This document shows, piece after piece, positions 1-10,462 of a DNA stretch of 64,000 nucleotides (position 1 is its first letter; every line of letters starts with the position of its first letter). The stretch is from Heloderma charlesbogerti. Its lineage: Eukaryota; Chordata; Lepidosauria; Squamata; Helodermatidae. The notes under the pieces were generated by a model, which worked only from the letters and a program-made list of their open reading frames with translations, ran no database searches and had not been told where the DNA came from. The DNA is taken from assembly GCA_026122225.1 (NCBI GenBank), contig JANEZZ010000728.1:3534001-3598000 (forward strand), read 5' to 3'. The position numbers were made by a program, and so were the translations under genes.

Positions 1-394
1 TACTGTGCTCCTGACCTCCATGCGTTGATTTCAAGGTTGGAATATTGCTCCTTTGCATACAGCCATATGCACACAGCGCTCTCTCTGTAATCAGGAAGCC
101 TGTAAAAGCGGTGTTCCCTGAAGGGCAGAGAGAGGTCTACATGCAGTTGCATGCATGGAGTGCTCTGTTTCAGCTTTAGAATGAGCTTGTGTCGGTTGGG
201 AATGGGGCTTCCTTCCACGGTCCCCTTCCTGCCCTGCCTCCTATGTTCATTTTACCTTGATTAGTCATCTAAAAAGGGCGATGAAAAAGTGATTGCTTAT
301 CAGCTCTCCAAACCATGAATGAGCTCTTTCTAGGGGCCGGTTCACACAACAATATATACCACATCATTATTTATCCCTTGATGGACTCAGGGTA
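1..394. other. SLC9A4 intronic sequence, nothing recognised
   Basis: No exon, repeat family or long open frame is recognised here. It lies upstream of the first visible SLC9A4 exon in the gene's orientation, so it is most likely intron. The transmembrane-domain exons of SLC9A4 are not visible in 1-5159 and presumably lie to the left of the window. Confidence 0.5.
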
Positions 395-520
395 CAATCC
401 TACATGTTTAGACAGAAAAAAAAAAGTCCTACAGTTCCCAGCATGCCTCAGCCAGCGTAGCTAGCTGGGGCATACTGGGAATGGTAGGACTTTTTTCCTG
501 ACTAAACATGCATAAGATTG
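395..520. mobile_element. Palindromic MITE, family A, copy 1
   Basis: The two halves are inverted copies of each other: the left begins caatcctacatgtttagac, and the right end read on the other strand begins caatcttatgcatgtttag. The arms then run through an A-rich block, gtcctac and a cccagcatgcc-like motif to a short centre. The same unit recurs at 47611-47676 (half) and 56395-56517. A short palindromic unit without coding capacity fits a non-autonomous DNA transposon; the superfamily is not resolved. Confidence 0.75.
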
Positions 521-1300
521 CATGTTCAGTTACTGACAGCTGAATGTGTGAACTGACCCCACTGAAAAGTTGAGTATTTGAAATGATGTGCAAGTTCCGT
601 CAGTGGTGTTCGATGGTCCATTCACCCAAGCATGTGTAAACCAGTATATGGTCCTTAGGCTGAAGTCTGTGTTCTTGTTAAGAATCCTTAGTTAAATTCA
701 TCCCTGCCCCGCCCCCACTCCCCCAAATGATATGTTTCTACTAAGCATTTATTGATGGAGCATATTTTTTAATCAGTATGGCTGAAACTGAAAGGCAACC
801 TTGTTTCATTTTTCGAAGCCATTTTGGCTCTGATTTGTTATTGTAATAAGAAATGAAAGTTCGAACATTAAATATGGCCTTTCCTTTTTAGATACTATAT
901 TAACTCAGGCCTCAAGGCAAACCCCAAACCCCCTCAAGACAAAGACCCCCACCTCCAGCAAGCTGGAGGATTAATATTACATGTGAGCATGAGGGTGGAA
1001 AAGGCACAGTCCAGATTCAAACTGATAGGTGAAACAACTTCTGTTAATTTAGGCCTCAAGACACACATTCCACCCTTAGATACTAAGTTTTAAGTTATCT
1101 CTCACTTGGTCTGAAAGACTCAAAGTATCTGTGCTGAAGTTTTAGTAAACATTGGCAAACTCTTTAACACTTAAGCACAATTATTTAAATGTAATTGAAT
1201 AATAGGTTAAAAGTCAGATAGTTAAACAAGCAAAAATGTTCATTCAGTGGCCAAAAGGCTTTTAGATCTTTTGCAAAACACTTGGAAATATGAACTCTGG
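521..1300. other. Intronic sequence, nothing recognised
   Basis: AT-rich sequence without an exon, a clear repeat or a long open frame. It is presumed to be SLC9A4 intron. Confidence 0.4.
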
Positions 1301-1324
1301 AAAGCTCAAGGGTAGTGAAGAACT

Positions 1325-1440
1325 GGAAAGACATTGCTGAGGATGTTGTGGAGCCTTCATCACTAGAGATATTTAAGGGCAGGTTTGGCCAACAGTTGGT
1401 TGTTTTCAGTGTTCTGGTTGGGATGCGTGTTGCAGCCTCC
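1325..1440 (+). mobile_element. Possible decayed CR1 LINE 3' remnant
   Basis: The stretch reading ttgtggagccttcatcacta followed by gagatatttaagggcagg resembles the end of CR1 ORF2, where the family encodes a conserved 'V-x-SP-S-L-E-x-F-K' stretch; compare the clear CR1 copy near 55.75 kb. It is short and diverged, and no CR1 3' octamer repeat follows directly. Confidence 0.4.
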
Positions 1441-2880
1441 CCAGAAATATGGCTAGTTGGGATCTGGCTTTTTCAGTAGCTGTGCCCAGGCTCTGGAACT
1501 CCCTTCAAAGATTCCCTGCCAGCAATAGCCTAGGAGGCTTAGGAAGGACAGAGGGCTCTGGCATTGGAGCCCTCCATCATGTGGGCATGTAGCCCATAGG
1601 ATTGCTCTCTTAGTATGATGACTAACTTGCTTTGGATCATCGTCTAACCCATTATCTTGTGATTCTGTGACACATGGAATGGAAAACAACACTTAGATTA
1701 AGTAGCAGCCAGATCGGATGATACTTTGTCCAATGGTTTCCCTATGTATGGCTGGAAAGCAGGAGTGAATGCATGCATTCCTTACCTACTTCCAATGTGG
1801 CTGGATGTCCATGTGGGAATATAATGTCTGAATAGGATCTACATGTGCACAATCCAATGCATCATGCAGGTCAAATGTATCATGCAGGTCAAATCATGCA
1901 GTTGATTCCCAGGTTTTTTTGGGAAATCAACTGCGTCATCTGTCTTTATGAGCAAGGACTCCCTATTCAAATGTTATGCTCTCATGGACCTGTGGTATGT
2001 CAGAGGCAGTCATTTTGCTGGAGTGACTTTAAAAGTTTTGTTTGAAAAAAATGTAATAAAACAAAATCTGAACATCGTTAACAGTCCTTAACAATTATAC
2101 TCAACAATCCCTCCCTTCCAACTTTTGATGTTTCCACTAAAGAGATTCTGTTTTTTAAGGATCAAATACATATAATAAGCTTGAATACACTCGTGGTAAG
2201 TGTAGATTGTTAGGCTAAAGTTATAATTCACTTTTAAAGGAACCAGGGGAGGTTTTATAGCACCTGCACTAGTGTGGAACTGCAGAGCATAATGACCAAT
2301 GAAAGGCTTTCAATAATAAAAAATAACATTTTATTGGGTGGTTAACACGTCTGCTTTGTTTTACTTGGAAATAGATTTGTATCATAAATTGTATAGCATT
2401 GAAGCACAAATGTGAAAGGACTGGGGTTATTAAACAGAAACCATGTTACTTCTCCCTCAGGCAGATATGCTCACTGTTATCAAGTTGCTTGGTTAATAGC
2501 TAACTTCATGAAAAGAGTTTTCCATTTTTATACTTGTGTTTTAACTGTATGACAAATTGCCTTCATAATATTTGTGGAGTTGCTCATTGTTCACCTGAAA
2601 CTAAGGGTATTTCAATAGAAAAATCTAGAGAACTAGGTTAGCTGACAGTTTATGCACAATGATTTTTTCTACATGTGAGCCATCCTGACTGAACTCAGTA
2701 CACATTGTCACTGTTAAAACATGCCATATATCCCACAGCAGTTCTCATGATCATGCTAGAAAAAGTGCCTTCACCAACTGTTGTTGGATGTATCTGTGAT
2801 CATCAAATTCACACTGGACATTATGCATATGAGTGTGTGTCTAAGGATAGTTAGGGGAGTACCCAGCTTGCTGAGGGAAA
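1441..2880. other. Intronic sequence with one small hairpin
   Basis: No exon is recognised. Near 1860-1896 an approximately 18-bp unit containing atcatgcaggtcaaat is repeated twice in tandem. At about 1898-1934 an inverted pair, gcagttgattccc and gggaaatcaactgc, can form a hairpin. The rest is featureless intron. Confidence 0.4.
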
Positions 2881-2881
2881 A

Positions 2882-3022
2882 GGTAGTCACGACTGGGGAA
2901 GGCAATGGCAAACCACTCTGCTATAGTCTGCCAGGAAAACGCAGAGGAAAAACAGCATCCCTCTAGGGGTCAGTAGTGACTCAGTGCTTGCACAAGAGGA
3001 ACCTTTCCTTTCCTTTTCCTAA
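2882..3022 (+). mobile_element. Interspersed repeat with pyrimidine-rich tail (SINE-like)
   Basis: The stretch contains ggggaaggcaatggcaaacc, a gtctgccaggaaaac block and ggtcagtagtgactcagtgc, and ends in a (CCTTT)n-like pyrimidine tail. I recognise this arrangement as a common squamate interspersed repeat but cannot name the family. There is no clear Pol III box. Confidence 0.45.
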
Positions 3023-3237
3023 GGATAGTTAGAATTCTTCTTGGTGTAAAATAAATGTCATGTAGGAATTGTGCTCTAGGGCTGTTTTTATGTGGTGGTG
3101 TGCCCACTATGAATGTTATGGCATGTCTCTTCAAGTGACATCTGTTATGATCGCTACCTCCTAGCTGAAGCCACATTTAGAGCTTTTCCAAGATGTGGTG
3201 ATTGGAGACTTTAACGTGTATTAGAGTATGGTTTGAA

Positions 3238-3335
3238 GGCACATGAGGCAGAGACCTTGCTGAAGCTAAGCAGGTCTGGATCTGGTCTTCCTGGGTGGGT
3301 GATTGCCTGGGAACCTTATATACACCACCTTGAGC
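3238..3335 (+). mobile_element. 5S rRNA-derived SINE-like fragment
   Basis: The stretch contains ctgaagctaagcaggtctgg, then ctggtcttcctgggtgggtg and attgcctgggaacc. These match, in order, the 5S rRNA internal promoter region (gaagctaagcagg ... gcctgg ... gggagaccgcctgggaat), with substitutions. A 5S gene would be better conserved and end in a T-run, so this is a 5S-derived retroposon rather than a functional 5S gene. Confidence 0.6.
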
Positions 3336-3720
3336 TTTTGTACACGAGACATTTATTGTGTGCTCGTGACTACTCACTCAAGGTAGTTTGTGGGAGAGGC
3401 CCTGGAGGATGACAACATCATCCTCCAGGAACTCTCCCATTCTTTGCAACCATTATAGTGTCGTTGTTTTCTAACAAGGAAAGTCAGGTATTTCCCTGGA
3501 TGGCAGCATGAAACCCTGGTGTATTTGTGCAATTCTGCTATACCACAGCACTACCTAGTGCTGTTTAATGGAACATATAGAAAGGCAGTGAAAGAAACCC
3601 CCCAGAAAAAAAAAAAGGCCATGTGTATAGGAGCCAATCTTAATCCCACAAAGGATCCAGAAGCAGAATCCTTGGTAAAATGGTGGATTAAAAGCCTCAT
3701 GTAGAAAAACCCCTTGAGTC
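3336..3720. mobile_element. Palindromic DNA-transposon-like repeat, family E (partial)
   Basis: It ends with aaaagcctcatgtagaaaaa, the same terminus seen in the elements interrupted by BovB copies near 16.8/20.09 kb and 27.84/31.3 kb. Internally, gatgacaacatcatcctccagg is itself a short palindrome. The left boundary is uncertain. It is related to the repeat at 24785-25165, which shares the 'ccagaagcagaa' block and similar layout. Confidence 0.45.
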
Positions 3721-4229
3721 CCATGTAATGGAAGAAAGGTGTGACAGGGGCAAAATAAATAAGTAAACAAACAAATGTAAAATAATACAAGGCTGACTCT
3801 ACATCCCAAAAGTCGTCTTCTGTGGTGCCTTCACCAAATCGCTGTGACATGAAAAAAGGTTGTGTGAACCAGTTCATAGACTTTGCTACCTCATTTTCTA
3901 TTTGTAGCAGGAGGGGGCCAGGGTAAGTGTGATTGTAGTATAGAAAAACTGCTGAACACCATTGAGAAATATTGAAATAAGCCCGGCGCAGACATTCACT
4001 GTACTTGGGGATGGGGTGGGGTTTGCCATTGCAGAGGTAGGCTCACCCCTTTCATGCATCCAGCCTCAACATGTTGGTCAGAATGTCTGCATAAGGACCC
4101 ATGGAAGTAGACAGCAACTGCGTGAGCAGCACACCAGAAAAATACAATACAATACAAATGTGGTTATAATACACATGGTTAGTACAATGACATGTAATCT
4201 CCAGTATGTAGATCAACCTTCCACAACAT

Positions 4230-4325
4230 GGCACTCTTGAAATGTGTTGGACTATAACTCCCATCATCCCCAGCCAGAAAAACTGGTGTGATGGGAGTTG
4301 TAGTCCAGCACATCTCAAGAGCACC
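4230..4325. mobile_element. Palindromic MITE, family B, copy 1
   Basis: A near-perfect 96-bp palindrome. The left arm starts ggcactcttgaaatgtgttg and continues gactataactcccatca; the right arm on the opposite strand reads ggtgctcttgagatgtgctg followed by gactacaactcccatca. Six other copies of this unit occur in the window. Confidence 0.8.
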
Positions 4326-5159
4326 TGTTTGTGGGAGTCTGATATAGATGGTCACTGCAACAGCATGAGATCTACGGGGAAACAGCATCCATGCCACTGA
4401 ACTACCTTGAAAATACGGGCCCTGTAGAGATTGTCTCTTCCGCTCCTTCCGCACATGTTTTGTATCATGATTATTATGATCATTGACAATCAGCTGGGAA
4501 CACCATCTTAGGAACATGAAATGGAAGGTTTTTGGAGGCTGGACTACAATAGTAGAGAACCCTTTCTCTGGAAACACTCCGAAACCTGAACCAGAACATG
4601 ATCTAGAAGAACTGTAAGACATTTTCATTTGGATTGGCCTTTAATGGCTGAAATCACACAGCTTTACTGTAGTTTAAATTCTAGTCTTTTATGTTATAGT
4701 TGTAAGGTGTTTAAAAAAAAATAATCACTGACTTTATTGAATGTTGCTTTCAGTCTTTTGTTACCCCCACCCCACCCTTGAGCGCTTGAGTTGAGTTAGG
4801 AATTTGACTTGCTAAATGAATAACAAAGAATAGTTCTAGCTGTTATCACTTCTATGTCAGCAGGCAGTTTTCAACAAAGAAATATTTTCTGTGTGGGGGA
4901 CATGGGATATGTGGATTTTATATGGATGACACTGACTCATTTATACACAAATATACAGTACGAAGAAACTAAATTGTGTGTCCCTTTGCTTTTATGGAGA
5001 AATCCTTGTTAGCAAGGCATCCTATGAACACCTAACAAATGCTAATAACAAGAGTGTACACAGATGCACGCTGTGTACCATACAGGGCCAACAGTGTATA
5101 GGAAACGGTTGGACCTTTGATCTAGTCAGTGTAATGTTTGCCTTCCTTTCTGTTTGCAG
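4326..5159. other. Intron upstream of the first visible SLC9A4 exon
   Basis: No repeat or exon is recognised. The last 30 bases form a polypyrimidine tract ending in tttgcag, the splice acceptor for the exon at 5160. Confidence 0.5.
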
Positions 5160-5256
5160 GAGGTATAGAAATCAAAGAACACGGAGACTTGCCCCTGAAG
5201 AGGTGGAGTCCATACAGAATATACTGGCACACAATCTGTATCAAGTGAGACAAAGG
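5160..5256 (+). CDS. SLC9A4: SLC9A4 (NHE4) internal coding exon, cytoplasmic tail
   Basis: NHE4 is a plasma-membrane sodium/proton exchanger; this exon encodes part of its regulatory cytoplasmic tail, not the transport domain. It follows a pyrimidine-rich tract ending tttgcag (acceptor AG 5158-5159) and ends before gtgtgt at 5257. The first base completes a codon (phase 2), then 32 codons read RYRNQRTRRLAPEEVESIQN and ILAHNLYQVRQR. The motif 'E-V/I-E-S-I/R ... L-A/S-x-N-L-Y-Q-V/I-R-Q-R' is characteristic of NHE2/NHE4 tails. It ends in phase 0, matching the next exon. Linkage to the following exons and the downstream SLC9A2 start favours NHE4 over NHE2. Confidence 0.85.
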
Positions 5257-5732
5257 GTGTGTGTTTCTGATTCTGGTGACATGTGTCATAGTTCTAGAAC
5301 AAAAGATCATGTTTGCACTCTTTAAAGCCTTAGTGGCAGAGAGTGATAACAGAAATGTCAGCATTATTGGTTGAAGTCTATCGCAGCTGAACCACAGAAT
5401 AACATCATGGGAAAATATGGGTTCAGATCCTTAGTGAATGTGTACATGTTTCTTGTGTACGCATGTTTTAATGCTATAATGATTCCCACAGACTTGATAC
5501 CTGCACTTGCTGTGCTTCTTCCCAACAGCACAAAATAAAAGGGTCACCAGTCTTTTCCTTCCCAAGCATTCACTTTCATTTCTGATCTACAATGACAAAT
5601 AGCAGGAAACAAATAGCAGGAAGACTCCAGGGACTGGCACTAGGTGGCAGACGTCCCTTGCTTAAAACATTGAACCATCAAAGAAATAGTCTTTTCTGTT
5701 TCTAGAGGCCTAGCTGTGTTATATTAGTTCAG

Positions 5733-6065
5733 GGCTAGGCAACCTTTTTGGGCCCGTGGGCACATTTTACATTTTGAAAAAGTGTCCCTGAGAGCCACCA
5801 CAAATTGCCATCAGGGCGGGGTGGGCGCACCTTCCCTCACTCGCCATTTCCTCCCCCGTCCCCCAGCTGCTTTTGCCATACTCACCTCAAAGTTACATAA
5901 TGAGTCAGTGTGATTCTCCCAGTTGACCCACTTCCTGCTGCTGAGGTGAAATTGTGGCAGTGGTGGGGTGCCATGAAAGGGCAGCAAATAGTTATTTAAT
6001 GTACTATTGTTGCAGTTTTTCTCTCAGAGAATGGCACCTGAGGGATTTTCTGGCTGAGGTGCCCA
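5733..6065. mobile_element. Possible hAT-like non-autonomous element
   Basis: It begins cagggctaggcaaccttttt gggc followed by 'gtgggcac', and near the right end reads tggcacctgagg and gaggtgcccaaat. These inverted 'CAGGGxxxxCAA ... gtggGCAC / GGTGCCC' ends resemble hAT-type ends seen elsewhere in the window (52138-53630, 7730-8347). No clean target duplication was found. Confidence 0.45.
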
Positions 6066-6182
6066 AATAGTCTTGGATACTAGTGGCCAGTCTTGGATAC
6101 TATACACCTTGACTTGGGGTGGGTCAGGGGTGGCGCTATCTGCTTTTCTGTCTCAGGCACCAACATGTTTTGGACCGGCCCT

Positions 6183-6300
6183 GTTACACAAGTATTACGG
6201 CAGAAGCTTTTGTGGACAAGAGACTGTAATCCATGAAAGCTTATGCTATAATACATGCTACATTAGTCTTTAAGGTCGCACAAAACTCTTTGTTGTCTTT
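6183..6300. mobile_element. Palindromic MITE, family C, copy 1 (partial)
   Basis: It contains cagaagcttttgtggacaag, catgaaagcttatgctataa, and the diagnostic end tagtctttaaggtcgcacaa followed by aactctttgttgt. The same end occurs in copies at 10347, 13491 and 35233. The left arm is truncated here. Confidence 0.65.
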
Positions 6301-7350
6301 GGCTGTTGTAATGCATCCAAACAGGATTAACTTCTAGTTAGTTTCAACTTTCAAGACCTTGTTTTAAGCACAGAGAAACTGACACTTCTGATAGCTGTAG
6401 AATATGTTCATGCACCAGGAGTTGGAAAGCACTTGCTTTCTCCTTGGTTAGATTAAAAAGGCTTATTCCCAGTAACCACAGAAATATGCAAATGGCTGCC
6501 TGACTGCCATGCCACAACCCAGACAACTAAACCATGATAGTGTATTTGAGCTGACCAATCAAAAGCCCTGGTGGAGAAAATGGCCAAATCCTGACATGTC
6601 GCACCTCCCAGACAGGTCAGCAAGGTCAAGCACTACCTCCACACATATGGCTCACTGCGGCTTTTCTGTGCATCCTGTAACTTAGATGAGCCATTCAAAT
6701 GCAGCTGAGGTCCTCCCATCCCTGGGTGATGATGTTTTTCTCCACAAAACCTCCCAGGCCTCTTCGTGCATCTGATGAAGTAGGTTCAAGCTTAAGCTCG
6801 TGCTTCCATAAATTTGTTTAGGCACCAAGGTGCTGGATTCTCTTTGCCTTATGGAGAACAGTCACACACGCACACACACGTGAGACCTGCAATACAAGTT
6901 TCCTGTACAGGATTTCAGCCAGCCTATGCCTTCTTCCAGGATACTCCCTTCCATCCTCTCTTGCCCCTGGTTTTCCATCCTCACCCCATCCAACAGTCAG
7001 CCAGCTTTTTGTGGCCATTGAGCATGCTCAGTTCTCATTTGGCTGTTTTGGGGTCGGTCCCTCCCCCTTCCCCCCACTTAGGGATTTCTACAAACCTATT
7101 CCTCCCTCCCTCTTGTGTGTGGATGGTGCTGTTTTGGTGATACAAAGATCCACACTTGGGGAGTGAGTTTACTATTTGTATATAGAATATGCTAATATGT
7201 ACATTACTTGTTTGATCCATTTTGGTGGAGATCTACAAGATAAATTGCATCGCAAAAAACCCACATGCTTATAAAGTGATTATGGTTTTTGGTGCACTGT
7301 TTGGGAGTTTATCCTGAGAAAAATCTCAAATGATGCTGTTCTCATTTCAG
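6301..7350. other. SLC9A4 intron
   Basis: No exon is seen. A block at about 6930-7140 containing tggccattgagcatgctcag is similar to 25740-25800 (tggccactgagcatgcacag), so this is probably a dispersed repeat of unknown class. A short CA-rich run lies at 6865-6885. Confidence 0.4.
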
Positions 7351-7482
7351 ACGCTGTCATACAACAGGTACACTCTTGCCACAGACACAAGCGAGAAGCA
7401 AGCCAAAGAAATCCTCATCCGACACCAGCACAGCCTTAGGCAAACCACGAGGAAAGGATACAGCCTACCGTGGGGAGGGCAG
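7351..7482 (+). CDS. SLC9A4: SLC9A4 (NHE4) internal coding exon, cytoplasmic tail
   Basis: The acceptor is ctcatttcag (AG 7349-7350) and the donor is cag|gtacct at 7483. The 132 bases make exactly 44 codons in phase 0, continuing the preceding exon in frame. The peptide begins [20 protein letters not shown], continues [10 protein letters not shown], and ends [10 protein letters not shown]. The block '[30 protein letters not shown]' is the conserved tail segment of NHE2/NHE4. The 'SLPWG' ending is what I recall from NHE4 rather than NHE2, so it helps decide the paralogue. This tail region is regulatory and cytosolic. Confidence 0.9.
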
Positions 7483-7729
7483 GTACCTTTCACAAGCTGT
7501 GCTATTTGTGGAACTGAGCTATGCAAAATAGCTGAACCGCCTGCAGATACAAAGGCCGCTGCTTATTAGCACTGTAGGCTGTGGCCACGGAATGCTCCTC
7601 TATTATTCAAGCTGTTCCTGCAATGATAAAGGTTCTTGTAGTACTGGAAATGCTGCTGCTGGTGGTGGCTCATCAGTCCAGCATTCCTTTTTAAAAATAA
7701 GAGTTAACATGAACATCCATGCTTTATAG

Positions 7730-8347
7730 CTGAGGTCTCCAATGTGGTGCCCACAGATACCTCTCCTGGTGCTGACCAGGCTCCTTGCCCCTTCTTATTT
7801 TTATTTTATTTTTAAAGATCTGTTTTTAATTTAAAAATAATTCACCAGGAACCTAGCATGCTGGAAAGTGAAGTGTTGTCTTCCAGTGGCATGGCATCTT
7901 TATTTTCAAGAGTACTTCTAGGAGCATGTATGGTGTGTTCTCTGAACATCATTGGTTTGCCTTCTATGAAATGGCTATGCTGTTGTGCTTTGTGGAAGCT
8001 CATATGTGATTTGGCATTTGGGGTTCAGAACCCACCTCTGCCTTGTGCTCAGTTTCTTGGCCAAATTTCTTGTCTCTGAGCCACATCAATCTGACTTGTG
8101 TGAAATGGGTGTTGGAGCAGAAAATTGCAGGTTCAAAAGACTGGTTTTGTACTCTGCCTTGTAGTTAAGTTCTTGGGTAAGTTACTTTTCTTTAGTCTCA
8201 TCAGTTCATCTTGTGGGAAATGGGTGTTTGTGACTGGCCACGTCCACCATTGCAGCCATTTTTGTGAATGGGCAAGTCCCACAGCATCCACAACATTCTC
8301 TCAAAGTTCTAAATGTGCCCACCAACCCCAAAAGATTGAGGACCCTT
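7730..8347. mobile_element. hAT-like non-autonomous element (diverged)
   Basis: The left end reads ctgaggtctccaatgtggtg followed by cccac; the right end read on the other strand is aagggtcctcaatcttttgg. Both resemble the hAT terminal motif CAGGGGTCCCCAA and the 'gtggtgcccac' subterminal block of the element at 52138-53630. The flanking 8-mers do not match well, so the copy is old. It lies within an SLC9A4 intron. Confidence 0.5.
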
Positions 8348-8944
8348 GATCTATGGAAGTAATAATAAACCCACCACCTCAAATTTTACTGGGTAGTGGG
8401 ATAATTTTCATTAAAAATCTCAAAAACTAGGAAAAAAACCTTCAACAGCTGGGAAACGAGATTTCTGATATATATAGAACACAAATCTAGGTTACAAATG
8501 GATAGAAAAATTAGTATTAATTGGTTGCAGTTGGAGATTCTTGTTGAAGCCTTTAAAATGATTGCTGAAGTAGGGGATGATGTGTTTGTGGTTTGCCCAC
8601 TTTTTCACTGGTTCTTTTGAATGCCTCCTCCTGTCATGGCAGTGCCAGCACACCCTGGAGTCTGCCTCATTAGAGCAAACGGGGATGGGCTGGATTTGAA
8701 AGACATCATGTGAGTTTCTCAGCTGGGAACTGGCAAACCCAGTCAGCAATGCTGAAATGGCTTTAGCCACTTCCAGCCTAATCTTTGAAAAGGACCTTTA
8801 TGGCAATGTATATGATTTCAGAAGTAAAGGGAACTGCGAAATACTGTTTGCACCCAAAGTACTATTTATTTCAATGAGTGGAAGTTTGGTGTGAACAACA
8901 AATAGTCCCTTATGAGCAACACACAATTTCCTGTTAATTGTATG

Positions 8945-8997
8945 CTACACTTGTTCTCTCCCTCTCCCTCCCTCTCTCTCTCTCTCTACCTCCCTCT

Positions 8998-9030
<33 letters not shown>

Positions 9031-9053
9031 CACATGCACGCACACGTACACAC
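8945..9053. repeat. (CT)n then (CA)n microsatellite
   Basis: A long run of ct/ctcc dinucleotide units from about 8955 to 9030 is followed by a short ca-rich tract (cacgcacacgtacacacac). Open frames through it are simple-repeat artefacts. Confidence 0.9.
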
Positions 9054-9112
9054 ACCCTGGCATTCTGCTACTTGTTTGCTGGAGAGTTTTCTGCAACTAT
9101 TCCATTGACTTG

Positions 9113-9447
9113 GCTTGCACATAACAAAAACCCAGAGTATGGGTTGTTGTAGGAAGGCCTGGCGTGCTATGGTCCATAGGGTTATGAAGAGTCGGACATG
9201 ACTGAACGACTGAACAACAAAAATGGGTTGTTGTTGAATCATGGGTTGTTAATCATGAACAACCCAGAGTTCACAGCCCAACAACAAACCGTGGCTTCTC
9301 TTCCTGGGTTGTTTGTGGTTAACAACCCATAGTTAACGCATGCTTCTCACGAAATGAGAACCCACAGTTCAAGTGCAACCCACAATTCAATGACAACCCA
9401 TACCCAACCCACACTTGACCCATACTCTGGGTTCTTGTTACATGCAA
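9113..9447. mobile_element. Long-inverted-repeat MITE interrupted by a BovB fragment
   Basis: The left end, tggcttgcacataacaaaaa followed by cccagagtatgggt, is matched by the right end on the opposite strand, tggtttgcatgtaacaagaa followed by cccagagtatgggt: a terminal inverted repeat of about 34 bp. The interior is full of alternating aacaaccca / tgggttgtt blocks. A 72-bp BovB 3' end sits inside (9151-9222) with its own target duplication. No convincing target duplication for the outer element was found. Confidence 0.65.
9151..9222 (+). mobile_element. BovB (RTE) LINE, extreme 5'-truncated 3' end
   Basis: The sequence from aggaaggcctggcgtgctat to actgaacgactgaacaacaa is the last 72 bases of the BovB copies in this window, including the RTE-type ACAACA terminus. 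It is flanked by a 12-bp target duplication, atgggttgttgt (9139-9150 and 9223-9234). This shows that a very short retrotransposition product inserted into the surrounding MITE. Confidence 0.85.
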
Positions 9448-10181
9448 ACCAGGCCACTGTCTGCTGAAGAGTTTTCTGAAACTTCAAAGCATCCCTAGTC
9501 TTCTTACTTTAGCCTCTGTTAATCTAATAAAAGACCTCATTTTATTTACTTCATATATTGTTTTAGAGAGCGAAGAAATATTTCTGGCCACAGGGTTGCA
9601 ATATCCATGAGGATTAGAAACTTAAACATGGCTCTTGTCAAGCGGACACACAGTCATGAGGAAAGTGGTAGAAAGCTAGAAATACAGATGCTTAGGAAAG
9701 TAAACTAGTGGGAAATTTGGGTGCAATGTTGATTAAAAATAGAGACATGAGCAACTCCCCGTAGGTCTTCCTCCTTGAAATCTGTTTTCATAAGCCAAAG
9801 GCATGGATTACTGCCAAAAGTCTATCTGCTGCATCTGATTTAGGATGGCCTCATTTGCTTCCTTTATTTACAAATGCCTGCTTTAATTACAGGTTACAAA
9901 TATTTCAGTGCTTGAATACTTTACTAAGTATTGAAGACTAGAGTGGCTATACAAGTAATAAAGTAACGATGAATGCTTATTTTTCTCACAGTCACACTTA
10001 TTCACACCATGAATGCTTATTTTCCCCAGTTCAGACATAACGACAAACCACAGTTTATTATGAGCAGAAGCCTGCATGAGCCTTAAGTTCTTGTGCTCCC
10101 TTTCCCCTGTTGTCTCCTTTGCATGTGTGAGGAGACTGAAAGCTTCCACTTTCACTCTTGAATAAGTTACTTCAGGAATAG
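9448..10181. other. SLC9A4 intron, nothing recognised
   Basis: No exon or named repeat is seen. The motif atgaatgcttattttyyyc occurs twice (about 9968 and 10010), a minor local duplication. Confidence 0.35.
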
Positions 10182-10280
10182 ACCCTCTAGCTGTTTTGGC
10201 CTACAGCTACCATCAGCCGTAGCCAGCATAGCCAATGGTAAGGCATGATGGAAATTGTAGGCTAAAACATCTAGAGGGCC
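10182..10280. mobile_element. Palindromic MITE, family B, copy 2
   Basis: The left end gaccctctagctgttttggc and the right end gctaaaacatctagagggcc are inverted copies. The centre contains the family-B core 'ctaccatcagcc ... catgatggaaattgtag'. Confidence 0.75.
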
Positions 10281-10346
10281 ACAAATTGCCCACCCCTGAG
10301 CAAGTTTCCCAATATGTCTGATCCTAGGAAATTGAGGAGACTGTGG

Positions 10347-10462
10347 CAGCAAAAATGACAGAGTCTTGTAGTACCTTAAAGACTAACAAATTTACAAAAG
10401 CTAATGTCAGAATCATGTTTTTAGTCTTTAAGGTGCCACAAGACTCTTTGTTGTTGTTTTTA
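10347..10462. mobile_element. Palindromic MITE, family C, copy 2
   Basis: The left arm, gacagagtcttgtagtacct followed by taaagactaacaaatt, and the right arm, tagtctttaaggtgccacaa followed by gactctttgttgtt, are inverted copies about 115 bp apart end to end. Confidence 0.8.

Noticed and set aside
3238..3335. Functional 5S rRNA gene
   Set aside because: Only part of the 5S sequence is present, with many substitutions and no T-run terminator. It sits in an intron, so a 5S-derived retroposon fits better.
1..5159. Upstream SLC9A4 exons (membrane domain or first tail exons)
   Set aside because: I looked for the conserved tail segment expected just before the 5160 exon, ending in phase 2, and for transmembrane-helix coding, and found neither. 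These exons probably lie left of the window.
8912..9242. Frames through the (CT)n tract
   Set aside because: They are simple-repeat translations (SLSLSL / RERERE) joined to a BovB fragment on the other strand.
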